A DNA stretch of 64,000 nt, taken from the NCBI RefSeq assembly GCF_035762905.1, contig NZ_DASUCC010000130.1:77916-141915 (forward strand). Direction: 5' to 3'. This document shows positions 38,939 to 47,814 of the stretch, in pieces. How positions within the stretch are numbered: position 1 is the first letter of the stretch; each line of letters opens with the position of its first letter. The position numbers and the translations under genes were made by a program. Under the pieces are notes generated by a model that worked only from the letters and a program-made list of their open reading frames with translations, had not been told where the DNA came from and searched no databases. This DNA is from DASYTH01 sp035762905. GTDB taxonomy: Bacteria; Actinomycetota; Actinomycetes; Mycobacteriales; Pseudonocardiaceae.

Positions 38939-40090
38939 ATGCGGATCACCACGGTGGAGACGTTCGTGCTCGGCGAGCGCCAACTGCTGGTGCGGATCGG
39001 CACGGACGAGGGGTTGGCCGGGTGGGGCGACGCCACGCTCGAGCACCGGCCCGGCACGGTCGCCGCGGCGGTCCGGGAGCTGTCCGGCCAGCTCCTCGGC
39101 GCGGACCCGACGCCGGTCACCGCGCACTGGCAGATGCTGAGCCGGGGCGGCTTCTACCGCGGCGGCCCGGTGCTTTCCAGTGCGGTCGCCGGGTTGGACC
39201 AGGCGCTGTGGGACCTGCGCGGGCGGTACCTCGGCGCGCCGGTGCACGTGCTGCTCGGTGGGCCGTGCCGGGACCGGGTGCGGCTGTACACGCACACCTG
39301 GGGCGCGCCCGGGCACACCGGCGGTCCGGCCCGGGCCCGGGAGTTGGTGGCCGCCGGGTACACGCTGGTCAAGACGGCGGTGGCCGGCCCGGTGGGATTC
39401 CTGGACTCGCCGGCGATGACCGCGCGGTTCGTCGCGGACCTGGAGGCGTTGCGCGCGGCCGTCGGCGCCGCCGCCGACTTCGGCATCGACCTGCACGGCC
39501 GGGTGTCCGTGCACCACGCCCGCCGGCTCGCCGACGCGGTGGCGCACACCGCCCCGGCGTTCTTCGAGGAGCCGCTGCGCCCGGAGCACTCCCGGCTGAT
39601 CGGCCGGCTGGTGGCCGGCACCGGGGTGCCGATCGCGACCGGTGAGCGGCTGTACTCCCGGGAGGAGTTCCTGCCGGTGTTCGAGGCCGGCATCGCCATC
39701 GCCCAGCCCGACCTGTCGCACGCCGGCGGGATCACCGAGGTGTTCCGGATCGCCACCATGGCCGAGTCGTTCGACGTGCAGGTGGCCCCGCACTGTCCGA
39801 TCGGGCCGGTCGCCCTGGCCGCCTGCGTCCAGCTCGACCTGGCGGTGCCGAACTTCTACGCCCAGGAGCACGTGATCGACCTGACCTCGCCGGGTTCGCC
39901 GGACCTCGCGATCCTGCGCAACCCCGAGGTGCTCGTCCCGACCGCCGGTCACCTCGATCGCCCGACCGGACCGGGCCTCGGCATCGAGATCGACGAGGAC
40001 GCCGTCCGCGCCGCCCACCGTCCCGACCTACTCATCCCCACCGAACGCCCCACCTGGCGGCACCCCGACGGCAGCTTCGCCGAATGGTGA
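38939..40090 (+). CDS. Enolase-superfamily dehydratase (galactonate dehydratase-like)
   Basis: A 383-residue mandelate racemase/muconate lactonizing enzyme-type barrel. Metal ligands: Asp in 'FGIDLHGR', Glu in 'FFEEPL', Glu in 'ATGERLYSREE'; general base His in 'VAPHCPIGPVALAA'. The 'GDATLEHRPGTV' N-terminal loop and the His-Pro pattern match D-galactonate dehydratase (DgoD)-like members. It would dehydrate an acid sugar. ATG 38939 is chosen; the in-frame ATG at 38876 lies in the promoter region. No catabolic partner genes follow. Confidence 0.88.
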   Translation: MRITTVETFVLGERQLLVRIGTDEGLAGWGDATLEHRPGTVAAAVRELSGQLLGADPTPVTAHWQMLSRGGFYRGGPVLSSAVAGLDQALWDLRGRYLGAPVHVLLGGPCRDRVRLYTHTWGAPGHTGGPARARELVAAGYTLVKTAVAGPVGFLDSPAMTARFVADLEALRAAVGAAADFGIDLHGRVSVHHARRLADAVAHTAPAFFEEPLRPEHSRLIGRLVAGTGVPIATGERLYSREEFLPVFEAGIAIAQPDLSHAGGITEVFRIATMAESFDVQVAPHCPIGPVALAACVQLDLAVPNFYAQEHVIDLTSPGSPDLAILRNPEVLVPTAGHLDRPTGPGLGIEIDEDAVRAAHRPDLLIPTERPTWRHPDGSFAEW

Positions 40091-40115
40091 CCGCCGGCCC
40101 GGAACAACTCGGGGG

Positions 40116-40751
40116 TCAGCCGGCGAGCAGGGTGTCGTAGGCGTCGAGCCAGAGGCGGGCGATGAGGCGGTGCCCCAAGGCGGTGGGGTGGACGCCGTCC
40201 GGGGCGATGACGGTGGGGCCGCGTTCGGCGGCGACGGCGGTGACGGCGTCGTGCAGCGGGACGAACACGGCGCCGTAGCGGTGGGCCAGGTCGCGGACGA
40301 TGGGGCGTTTGGCGGCCAGGTCCGCGCGGCAGAAGGGGGAACCGTCCCGCCAGCGGGCGTCGGAGCCCTCGGCGTCCAGGAAGAACGGTTCGATGATGAT
40401 GAGCTTGTGGATGCCCGCGGCGGCGGTGCGGTCCAGGACCTCGGTGTACCGGCTGGCGAACAGATCCGGCGGGGTGGGGCGGCCCTCGAAGAACGTGTGC
40501 AGCGTGTCGTTCACCCCGATGAAGATCGACAGCAGCTCGGGCCGGTGGTCCAGGGCGTCCTGCTGCCAGCGCGTCTGGAGGTGCTCGATCCGGTCACCGG
40601 AGATGCCGGTGTTGATGATCCGGGCCGCGTCGCCGCGCTCGCGCAGGGTGCTGGCGACGATGTCCACGTAGCCGGCACCGAGGCCGAGCGGGTCGGTGCG
40701 CCGGTCGCAGTCGGTGATGCTGTCGCCGGTGAACAGGATCGTGCCGGGCAT
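40116..40751 (-). CDS. GDSL/SGNH-family hydrolase
   Basis: A 211-residue esterase-fold protein: block I 'ILFTGDSITD' with the nucleophile Ser, block II Gly in 'NTGISGDR', block III 'FIGVNDTL' (Asn), block V 'DGVHPTALGH' with Asp and His. All four SGNH residues are present. No signal peptide, so cytoplasmic; such proteins act on acyl or acetyl sugar esters. Its start codon overlaps the VOC stop (ATGA-like, 1 nt), so the two are co-translated. Confidence 0.9.
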   Translation of the reverse strand: MPGTILFTGDSITDCDRRTDPLGLGAGYVDIVASTLRERGDAARIINTGISGDRIEHLQTRWQQDALDHRPELLSIFIGVNDTLHTFFEGRPTPPDLFASRYTEVLDRTAAAGIHKLIIIEPFFLDAEGSDARWRDGSPFCRADLAAKRPIVRDLAHRYGAVFVPLHDAVTAVAAERGPTVIAPDGVHPTALGHRLIARLWLDAYDTLLAG

Positions 40752-41242
40752 CAGCTGACCACGTGGCCGTACATCTCGCCGAGCGGATCGGCGATCAGCT
40801 CGACCCGGGCACCGTCCGGGTCCCGGAAGTAGACCGAGACCTCACTGTGCACCACGTGCTCGACGCCGGCGGCCGCCAGCTTGGACTTCAGCCGCTCCCA
40901 CCGCGCCGGCTCGACCGAGATCGCCACGTGGTGCAGACCGCCGAGCACCTCGGCGTACGGACCGACGTCCAGTCCGGGAAAGTCGAAGAAGGCCAACAGG
41001 TTGCCGTTGCCGATGTCGAAGAAGAAGTGCGACGAGCCCGGATAGTCCCGGTTCTCGATCAGCTCGGTGAGCGGGAACTCCAGCAGGTCCTGGTAGAACC
41101 GGACGGTGCGCTCGACGTCGCTGCTGATCAGCGCGGTGTGGTGCAGCCCTCGGGCACTGGACGGCGGGCGCTCCCCCGCCGGACGCAGGTGGGCCGCGCG
41201 GATCTCGTCGCGGCGCCGGGCCAGTTCGGTGACATCGGTCAT
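40751..41242 (-). CDS. VOC-family metal-dependent protein
   Basis: A 163-residue vicinal-oxygen-chelate protein. Two beta-alpha-beta-beta-beta modules: 'GLHHTALISSDVERTVRFYQ' with a His ligand and 'GGLHHVAISVEPARWERLKS' with a second His; the Glu ligand lies in 'FRDPDGARVELIAD'. Members include extradiol dioxygenases, glyoxalases and thiol transferases; this one is too short and generic to assign. Operon with the GDSL gene. Confidence 0.85.
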   Translation of the reverse strand: MTDVTELARRRDEIRAAHLRPAGERPPSSARGLHHTALISSDVERTVRFYQDLLEFPLTELIENRDYPGSSHFFFDIGNGNLLAFFDFPGLDVGPYAEVLGGLHHVAISVEPARWERLKSKLAAAGVEHVVHSEVSVYFRDPDGARVELIADPLGEMYGHVVS

Positions 41243-41256
41243 GACCGAAGAATAGG

Positions 41257-42060
41257 TCAGGCCGCCCAGTGCGCCGGCCGGTTGAGCGCCTGCGGCAGGA
41301 CCGTGCCGGCGTCGCCGGTGGCCAGCTCGATCTGGGGCTGGGTAAGGAAGATCGCGGTGCCGAGGTCGGCCCCGCGCAGGTCGGCGTCCCGGCAGTCGGC
41401 GCCGGTCAGATCGGCCAGGTTCAGGTCCGCGCCGCGCAGGTCGGCGCGGATCAGCAGCGCACCACGCAGGTTCGCGCCGCGCAGGTCGGCCCCGGGCAGC
41501 GCGGCGGCGATCAGGTCGGCCCGGCGCAGCTCGACATCCGGCCGGCTCACCCCGGCTCGCACCAGCTCACTGGCCGACACCAGCAGCGGGTTGACGGCGG
41601 CGCGGTGCGCGTCGGCGTCGAGCCGCTCCAGCTCGCCGGCCGGGCGGCCGGCCAGGTGCTCGGTCTCGGCCAGCGCCCGGCGCAACCCGGCGTACACGGG
41701 CCGGGCGGCCGGCAGCGTCAGCGCCTCGGTCAGGTACCAGAGGATCTCGTGCAGCGCCCGCATCGTCCGGTACGCGGCGAACATCCGCGGTGCCACGTCC
41801 GGCTCCCGCCAGTGCCGGCCGCGGAAGGTGTCCTGCACGATCCGCTGCCCGGCGCCGAAGCAGTCGTACGCGACGCAACCGCGGAAACCCCGCTCCCGCA
41901 ACAGATCGTGGATCGTGCAGCGGCAGTCGGCGAGCAGGTTCCGGCACGGCCGCCCGGCCGGCTTGGCGAAGGCGAACTCCCCCGACTCCGCGAACGCCAG
42001 CCCCACACAACACAGTGCGGCGCAGTTCGCGCAGTCCGGCCGCAGCTCCGCCGGTCGCAT
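41257..42060 (-). CDS. Cys-rich pentapeptide-repeat protein
   Basis: A 267-residue protein. The N-terminal 70 residues carry nine Cys ('CANCAALCC', 'CRNLLADCRC', 'CVAYDC'), a pattern like a metal-binding or FeS-type domain. A helical middle (about 90-165) precedes a pentapeptide-repeat stretch (about 170-240) with A-D/N-L-R-G units such as 'ADLRGADLNLADLTGAD'. Pentapeptide proteins form a right-handed beta helix; some protect gyrase. The Cys domain fused to it is a recurring actinobacterial architecture without a known function. Confidence 0.85.
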   Translation of the reverse strand: MRPAELRPDCANCAALCCVGLAFAESGEFAFAKPAGRPCRNLLADCRCTIHDLLRERGFRGCVAYDCFGAGQRIVQDTFRGRHWREPDVAPRMFAAYRTMRALHEILWYLTEALTLPAARPVYAGLRRALAETEHLAGRPAGELERLDADAHRAAVNPLLVSASELVRAGVSRPDVELRRADLIAAALPGADLRGANLRGALLIRADLRGADLNLADLTGADCRDADLRGADLGTAIFLTQPQIELATGDAGTVLPQALNRPAHWAA

Positions 42061-42072
42061 CAGGTCGGACCC

Positions 42073-42870
42073 CTATCCACCAGCTGTCATCAGCAGGGTC
42101 CCATTGGCGTCGTAGGCGTGCAGGGTCGGGCTTGGGTTTCCCGCCGGGATCAACCAGTCGGTCGGATGCACGATGCGGCCGACGAAGGTGCCGTTGGCCA
42201 GCACGGCAGCCACGGTGATTCGGTCCTTGGTCAGGGTGATCCGGGTGACCGGGGCGTCGTACCGGCCGGCGAGGATCTCCGTGCCTGGCCGGCCCCGGCT
42301 GCCCGGCTTGCCGCCGGCGATGTCCCCGCCGGCGCTGGCGCCGTTGAGGTCGATCACGACCGGCTCACCGGGCATGCGCACGCCGGGGCCGCCGAACGAG
42401 GGGTTGTACGGCAGGCCCGGACCGTCGATGACGCAGGCCATGGCGACGTCGTCGGCGTAGAGCAGGGCCAGCGGGCCGGCCTGGTCGGAGAGCACGTTGA
42501 CCAGTCGGAACGAGTCGGCGGTGGCGCCCGGGGTCGGCGGGCCGCCCGGCCCCGCCACGGCGCTCGCGCAGCCCTGCTCGATCGCGTTCCGGTCGTGGCC
42601 GGGCACCTCGGGCAGCACCGCACCGGACGGTGTCGTGCTGACCGGGGTCGTCGCCGGGGGCGTGCCGGCGGCCGGACTGAGCCTGCCGTCCGGCCGCGGC
42701 AGCGCCCAGACCACGGCGGCCACCCCAATCAGGACGGTCGCGGTGGCCATCGGGGCCAGCCACCGACGGGCCGGGCGGGCCGGTGCGGCCGTCGTGCGGA
42801 GCAGTTCGGCGCGGATCCGGGCATGCCGGTGCGGGGGCAGGTCGCGGGGGGCGGGCAGCATCGTGCTCAT
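42073..42870 (-). CDS. Membrane-anchored protein partnered with ECF sigma factor
   Basis: A 265-residue protein: short cytoplasmic N-terminus ('PPHRHARIRAELLRTTAAP'), one membrane helix ('MATATVLIGVAAVVWALP', about 41-58), a Pro/Thr-rich linker and an extracellular beta-rich domain. It overlaps the ECF sigma gene by 4 nt, the place of an anti-sigma factor, but the classic zinc anti-sigma motif (HxxxCxxC) is absent. It may be a sensor or anti-sigma of a different type. Confidence 0.7.
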   Translation of the reverse strand: MSTMLPAPRDLPPHRHARIRAELLRTTAAPARPARRWLAPMATATVLIGVAAVVWALPRPDGRLSPAAGTPPATTPVSTTPSGAVLPEVPGHDRNAIEQGCASAVAGPGGPPTPGATADSFRLVNVLSDQAGPLALLYADDVAMACVIDGPGLPYNPSFGGPGVRMPGEPVVIDLNGASAGGDIAGGKPGSRGRPGTEILAGRYDAPVTRITLTKDRITVAAVLANGTFVGRIVHPTDWLIPAGNPSPTLHAYDANGTLLMTAGG

Positions 42871-43442
42871 CGTTCCTCCGGCAGGCTGGATTGGACGGTG
42901 ACGACCGGTTCGGGCGCGAGCAGCCGGGAAAGGCCGGCCCTGGCCTTGCTGACCCTGGCCCGCACGCTCACCTCGGCGATGCCCAGCGCGGCGGCGGCGT
43001 CGGCGTAGGACACGCCCGACCACACGCACAGCGCGAGGGCCTCGCGCTGGGCCCGGGGCAGCCGGCCGGCCGCAGCGAGCACCCGGGCCATCCGCCGCTC
43101 GTCGTCGACCCGCCCGGCGACGTCGTCGGCGTGGTCGGGCACCGGCGGCTCGCCGGGTACCCGGTGGGCCAGCCGCTGCCTGCGGGCCAGGCCGCGACGG
43201 TCGTTGCGCACCACGTTGGTGGCCACCGTGAGCAGCCACGGCAGGGCGGAGTCGTGCCGCAGCCGGACCTGCGCCCGCTTGCGCCAGGCCAGCAGGAACG
43301 TGGTCTGCAGGTGGTCCTCGGCCGCCGCCCACGACGCGGTCAGCCGAAAGCAGTGGTTGTACACCGCCTTCGCGTGCCGGTCGAACAGCTCGCCGAACGA
43401 CGCGGTCGTCCACAACTCGCGGTCCGACCTCTCGGTTGCCAT
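42867..43442 (-). CDS. ECF-type RNA polymerase sigma factor
   Basis: A 191-residue sigma-70 of the extracytoplasmic group. Region 2 'LFDRHAKAVYNHCFRLTASW' and 'LLAWRKRAQ', with the promoter-reading 'LPWLLTVATNVVRNDRR'; region 4 'LPRAQREALALCVWSGVSYADAAAALG' trimmed here to 'REALALCVWSGVSYADAAAAL' features the HTH 'VSVRARVSKARAGL'. No SnoaL extension. ATG 43442. Its leader contains a small hairpin AACCC-ATTC-GGGTT (43524-43537). Autoregulation is likely but no consensus is certain. Confidence 0.9.
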   Translation of the reverse strand: MATERSDRELWTTASFGELFDRHAKAVYNHCFRLTASWAAAEDHLQTTFLLAWRKRAQVRLRHDSALPWLLTVATNVVRNDRRGLARRQRLAHRVPGEPPVPDHADDVAGRVDDERRMARVLAAAGRLPRAQREALALCVWSGVSYADAAAALGIAEVSVRARVSKARAGLSRLLAPEPVVTVQSSLPEER

Positions 43443-43655
43443 ACGCCATCGTGTCCGCTCCGGCCGGTGTTGTTGCCATCGGGCATGGCGCGCCGGCTGA
43501 GTCCGGTGTGGACGGTGAGCTGAAACCCATTCGGGTTCCCATTTCTCCCGGCCGCGTGATGTGAATTACAGCCGGCCCGCCCGTGACAACCGAACGCCGG
43601 TTCGCCGGGTAGGGGTGATGGTTGGGTTGCAACGCCGAGGAGAACGGAGGCCGTC

Positions 43656-44456
43656 ATGCTGTTCCGGGTGCTCGGCCCGATCCAGGTGTCCGACGCCGGC
43701 GGCGCCGCGGTGCCGATCGGCGCCCGCAAGGTGCGCATGGTGCTGGCGGTGCTACTGGCCGGCGCGGGTGAACGGGTGGCCGCCAGCCGGCTGATCGACG
43801 TGCTGTGGGAGGGCGAGCCGCCCCGGTCGGCCACGGCGAACCTGCACACCTATGTCTGGGAGCTGCGCCGCCGGCTTCCGGTGACCCGGCTCGGCCGGCC
43901 GCGGATCGAGCGGGACCGGGAGGGCTACCGGCTGACCGTTGGCTGCGGCGAGTTCGACGCCTGGGTGTTCGGCGAGCGCACCACACAGGGCCGGCGCGAG
44001 CTGGCCGAGGGCCGGCTGGCCCAGGGGGCGCGCAGCCTGGCCGGCGCGCTCGAGCTGTGGCGCGGGGCGCCGTACGAGGACGTGGCGGCGGCGGCCCCGC
44101 TCGAGGTCGCCCGGCTGCTCGAGCTGCGCCGGCTGGTCCAGGAGGACCTGATGGATGCCCGGCTGCACCTCGGCGAGCACCGCGAGGTGGTCGACGAGCT
44201 GCGGGTGCTCACCACGGCCGAGCCGCTGCGCGAGCGCCCGTGGGCGCAGCTGATGCTCGCGCTGTACCGGTGCGGGCGGCGGGCCGAGGCGCTCTACGCC
44301 TACCAGGAGGTGTACCGGCTGCTCGACGCGGAGCTCGGAATCCAGCCGGGTAACGCGATCCGTGAGCTGCACCGGCGGATCCTGGCCGACGACACGTCGC
44401 TCGGTGGGGGGCCGCCGGTTTTCGGGCATCCGGCGCGCCCCCGACAGACCGCCTGA
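43656..44456 (+). CDS. SARP-type (BTAD) transcriptional activator
   Basis: A 266-residue Streptomyces-antibiotic-regulatory-protein-like activator. N-terminal OmpR-type winged helix ('FRVLGPIQVSDAGG', 'LHTYVWELRRRLP') and a C-terminal bacterial activation domain ('LEVARLLELRRLVQEDLMDARL', 'RCGRRAEALYAYQEVYRLL'). No ATPase extension. ATG 43656 has CGGAGG upstream. No biosynthetic gene cluster is adjacent, so the target is unknown. It diverges from the ECF sigma gene across 213 nt. Confidence 0.9.
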   Translation: MLFRVLGPIQVSDAGGAAVPIGARKVRMVLAVLLAGAGERVAASRLIDVLWEGEPPRSATANLHTYVWELRRRLPVTRLGRPRIERDREGYRLTVGCGEFDAWVFGERTTQGRRELAEGRLAQGARSLAGALELWRGAPYEDVAAAAPLEVARLLELRRLVQEDLMDARLHLGEHREVVDELRVLTTAEPLRERPWAQLMLALYRCGRRAEALYAYQEVYRLLDAELGIQPGNAIRELHRRILADDTSLGGGPPVFGHPARPRQTA

Positions 44457-44527
44457 CCGCCCGGCCCCCAGGTCCGCAAAGGACGGATAACGTAGACGGC
44501 GTTCCCCATGGTTCTCGGGAGGATGCC

Positions 44528-45475
44528 GTGTCCCATCCGGTGCTGTCGGTGATCGGAGCGCGGGTCGCCACCGGGAGCCGCCCCGGCGAGCGGACCGACG
44601 GCCACCGGGTCGCCCTCGTGGTGGAGGGCGGCGGGATGCGCGGCATCGTCTCCGCCGCGATGACCGCCGCGATCGAGGATCTCGGCCTGCTGGACGCCTT
44701 CGATCTGGCCGTGGGCACCTCGGCCGGCGCGCTGAACGCGGCCGCGCTGCTGGCCGGGGTGGCCGGCGGGTGCACCGACGAGTACGCCGAGGGGTTCACC
44801 ACACGCGGGTTCATCAACCCGGCCCGGGTGCTGCTCGGCCGGCCGGTGGTGAACGTCGAGTACGTGATCGACTTCAACTCGCACCGGCTCGACGCCGGAC
44901 GGCACGCCCGCACCGCGGCCAGCCCGATCCCGCTGCACTGCATCGCCACCGACGTGGACACCTGTGCCGCCGCCGACCTGACCGGGCTGACCGAGCTGGC
45001 CGACCTGCGGGCGGCGCTGCTGGCCACCAGCCGGCTGCCGTGGATCGGCGGCGACCCGGTCCGCTACCGCGGGCGGCGCTGGCTGGACGGCGGTCTGTCC
45101 GAGCCGGTGCCGGTGCGCACCGCGCTGGCCGCGGGCGCGACGCACCTGCTCGTGCTGATGACCAGGTCCCACGGCGCCGTCATGACCAATGGCGGCGGGC
45201 TCGGCGACCGCCTGCTGCAACGCCGGTTGCACGCGCTGAACCCGGATCTGGTTGGGCTCTACCGGCGCCGGTCGGCGGGCTACGCGGCGATCACCGAGGA
45301 GGTCCTGGCCGCGACGAACGCCCCGGGATCGGCCCCGCCGTACCTGATGGGCATCGCCCTGCCCGCCGGCAGCCCGGTCCCGTCCCGGCTGGACCGCGAC
45401 CCCGCCCGGCTGCACGCGGCGGCCACCCTGGCCCACCGGGTGGCCCGGGAGACGTTGACCATGTGCCGGGGGTGA
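44528..45475 (+). CDS. Patatin-like phospholipase
   Basis: A 315-residue lipid acyl hydrolase. Oxyanion 'EGGGMRGIVSAAM' near residue 38, nucleophile Ser in 'AVGTSAGALNAAAL', catalytic Asp in 'WLDGGLSEPVPV'. All catalytic parts are intact. No signal peptide; family members act on membrane lipids or stored acyl esters. GTG 44528 with GGGAGGA upstream. Overlaps the GNAT gene by 4 nt. Confidence 0.92.
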   Translation: MSHPVLSVIGARVATGSRPGERTDGHRVALVVEGGGMRGIVSAAMTAAIEDLGLLDAFDLAVGTSAGALNAAALLAGVAGGCTDEYAEGFTTRGFINPARVLLGRPVVNVEYVIDFNSHRLDAGRHARTAASPIPLHCIATDVDTCAAADLTGLTELADLRAALLATSRLPWIGGDPVRYRGRRWLDGGLSEPVPVRTALAAGATHLLVLMTRSHGAVMTNGGGLGDRLLQRRLHALNPDLVGLYRRRSAGYAAITEEVLAATNAPGSAPPYLMGIALPAGSPVPSRLDRDPARLHAAATLAHRVARETLTMCRG

Positions 45476-46383
45476 GCGGCGTGGATCCGGTGCGGGGCCT
45501 GCAGGAGCGGGCGGCCCGCGCGCTGCCGGCCAAGCGGGTCGAGCGGATCGGCGGCTGGTGGCTGCGACACGCCCCCGGTTGCTCCTGGTGGGTGGGCACG
45601 GTGCTGGCGCACGGCGCCGTGTGGCCCGGCGAACTGACCGCCCGGGTGGTCGCCGCCGAGGAGTTCTACGCCGGACTCGGCGCCGACCCGCGGTTCCAGA
45701 TCACCCCGGGGGTGTCCCCGGACGGTCTGGACGCGGCTCTGGCCGGGCGCGGTTACCGCCGGGACGAGGCGGTGTCGCTGCGGGTGGCCCGGACCGCGCA
45801 GGTGCTGGACCGGCTGCCGGCGGGCGGGTCGGCGGTGCGCCTTGCGGACCGGCCGGCCCGGGACTGGTTCGCGGTCTGGCATGCCGTGCACGGCGGGGAT
45901 CCGCGGGCCGAGTGGGACCTGCTCGGCCGGGTCCGGACGCCGAGCGGCTACGCCGCCGCGGTGCACGGCGACGACCTGGTCGCGGTCGGCCGCGCGGTCG
46001 TCGAAGCCGGCTGGGCCGGAGTGTTCGGCATGGCCACGCTGCCCGCGGCGCGCGGCCGGGGCGCCGGGCTGGCCGTGCTCGGCGCGCTGGCCGGGTGGGC
46101 CGCCGGGCACGGCGCCGGCCGGATGTACCTCCAGGTGGCGCACGGCAACGAGGCCGCGGGGCGACTGTACGAGCACGCGGACTTCCGGGAGGTCCGCCGG
46201 TACCACTACCGCAGCGCGGGTTGCGCGTTGTCCACCGTGGACACCGCGAACGGCGCGGGGGCCGGGGTCACCGAGGACACCAGCGACGCCATCCGCGCCG
46301 CCCAGCGGATCACCTCGAGCGCGTCGTTGATGTGCGCGACCCGGGACCGGTGCGACAGCACGCACATGCGTACCAGGGCCTGA
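45472..46383 (+). CDS. GNAT acetyltransferase with an extended C-terminus
   Basis: A 303-residue protein. The N-terminal half ('RIGGWWLRHAPGCSWWVGTV') is an actinobacterial GNAT-associated domain; the acetyl-CoA site is 'TLPAARGRGAGLAVLGAL' near 190, and the fold normally closes at 'YEHADFREVRRYHYRSAG'. The last roughly 55 residues are low-complexity and are encoded opposite the end of the decarboxylase gene (178-nt overlap), so the original stop may have been lost. GTG 45472 overlaps the patatin stop; GTG 45481 is an alternative. Confidence 0.8.
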   Translation: MSGVDPVRGLQERAARALPAKRVERIGGWWLRHAPGCSWWVGTVLAHGAVWPGELTARVVAAEEFYAGLGADPRFQITPGVSPDGLDAALAGRGYRRDEAVSLRVARTAQVLDRLPAGGSAVRLADRPARDWFAVWHAVHGGDPRAEWDLLGRVRTPSGYAAAVHGDDLVAVGRAVVEAGWAGVFGMATLPAARGRGAGLAVLGALAGWAAGHGAGRMYLQVAHGNEAAGRLYEHADFREVRRYHYRSAGCALSTVDTANGAGAGVTEDTSDAIRAAQRITSSASLMCATRDRCDSTHMRTRA

Positions 46384-47705
46384 CCGCGGATCCGGGTGCT
46401 GGACAGGAAAATCCGGCCGGAGGCATGGATCCGGTCGAACAGCCGCTGGGTCGCCGAGTTGCCGGCGATGTCCCGGAAGACCACTGTGGACAGTTCGGGC
46501 GCATAGGGCACGTGCAGCCCGGGGGTGCGGCGGAGCTCGTCGTAGGCGTGCAGTGCGAGATCCAGCTTCTCGTCAAGGGCGGCGCGGAAGGCGGCCACGC
46601 CGTGCAGGTGCAGCGGCAGCCACAGGCGCAGGCCGCGGAACTCGCGGGTCAGCTCGATGCCGAGGTCGGCGTAGTTCGGCAGCGCGCTGGGGTCGTGGGT
46701 GTCCCGCAGGTAGTGCGCGTCCTCGATGTGCGCCGCGCGCAGCTGCGCCGGGTCGCGCACCAGCAGGATGCCGGTGCCGTGCGGCAGGAACAGGCCCTTG
46801 TGCGGGTCGAGCGTGATCGAGTCGGCGCAGGCGATGCCCACCAGGCGTTCCCGGCCGCGCCGGGTGAGCTGGAAGAACCCGCCGTAGGCGGCGTCCACGT
46901 GCAGCCAGAGGTCCTCCCTGCGGGCCAGGGCGGCCAGGTCGACCAGCGGGTCCACGGTTCCGGTGTCGGTGGACCCCGCGGTGCCCACGATCAGGAACGG
47001 GCGCAGGCCCTCGGCCCGGTCGGCGCTGATCATGCGCAGCGCCGCTGCCACGTCCATCCGCAGATCACGGGTGGTGGGCACGATCCGCACCCGGTCCGGC
47101 CGGATACCGGCGATCCTGGCGGCCTTGGCCACGCAGTGGTTGGTGTACTCGGTGACGTACACCGTGCCGGTGCCGAAGTCCGGACCGAGCCGGTCGTGCC
47201 GGGCGGCCACCACGACCGACAGGGTGGCCATCGACGCGCCGGTGGTGACCAGGCCGCCGGAGCCGGCCGGCAGCCCGAACTCCGAACACAACCAGCGCAG
47301 CACCCCGTGCTCCATCGCCACCAGACCCGGCGCGATCCCGGCGAGGGCGGTGTACCTGTTCACCGTGCGGGCCAGCATCTCGGCGACGGCGGAGGCGACC
47401 AGACCGCCGCCGGGCACGTAGGCGAAGTGCCGCGGGCCCGCCGTCTCGTACGCGTAGCAGGCCGCCTCGCCGAACGTTTCCAGCAGGTCGCCGAACCGGC
47501 CGCCCTGTTCCGGTGGCGGCTTCGATAATCGGGTGGCGACGACGGCGGGTAGGTCTGGACCTATCGCGGGGGCGGCGTCCAGTCCGGACACGAACGAGGT
47601 GACGAACCTGCCGGCAGCGTCGATCCAGGCAGAAATTGTTCTGCTGTCGGGATCGAGCGCTCCGGCCGCGGCGTCCGAGACGTGCGCGGTGGGGATCGCT
47701 GGCAC
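46206..47705 (-). CDS. PLP-dependent group II decarboxylase
   Basis: A fold-type I decarboxylase of the aromatic-L-amino-acid/diaminobutyrate group. The PLP Lys is in 'SITLDPHKGLFLPHG'; 'VTTGASMATLSVVVAARHDRLG' region binds phosphate; 'WLHVDAAYGGFFQL' holds the Asp that contacts the pyridine nitrogen. GTG 47705 (499 aa) is preferred because TACAGT lies 7 nt upstream, a leaderless context; the frame opens further up to 47783. It follows the DyP-like gene on the same strand by 31-109 nt. Amine product unknown. Confidence 0.85.
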   Translation of the reverse strand: MPAIPTAHVSDAAAGALDPDSRTISAWIDAAGRFVTSFVSGLDAAPAIGPDLPAVVATRLSKPPPEQGGRFGDLLETFGEAACYAYETAGPRHFAYVPGGGLVASAVAEMLARTVNRYTALAGIAPGLVAMEHGVLRWLCSEFGLPAGSGGLVTTGASMATLSVVVAARHDRLGPDFGTGTVYVTEYTNHCVAKAARIAGIRPDRVRIVPTTRDLRMDVAAALRMISADRAEGLRPFLIVGTAGSTDTGTVDPLVDLAALARREDLWLHVDAAYGGFFQLTRRGRERLVGIACADSITLDPHKGLFLPHGTGILLVRDPAQLRAAHIEDAHYLRDTHDPSALPNYADLGIELTREFRGLRLWLPLHLHGVAAFRAALDEKLDLALHAYDELRRTPGLHVPYAPELSTVVFRDIAGNSATQRLFDRIHASGRIFLSSTRIRGQALVRMCVLSHRSRVAHINDALEVIRWAARMASLVSSVTPAPAPFAVSTVDNAQPALR

Positions 47706-47814
47706 GGTTGTCACTGTATTGTCCAGGGGCGGCCACGGCGTTAGCCCAAAAGGCTGCACTGTGCCCGGGGCCGCGGTGCGCACCGGCGCCGGCCCGCACC
47801 GCGGCGGGTGTCGG

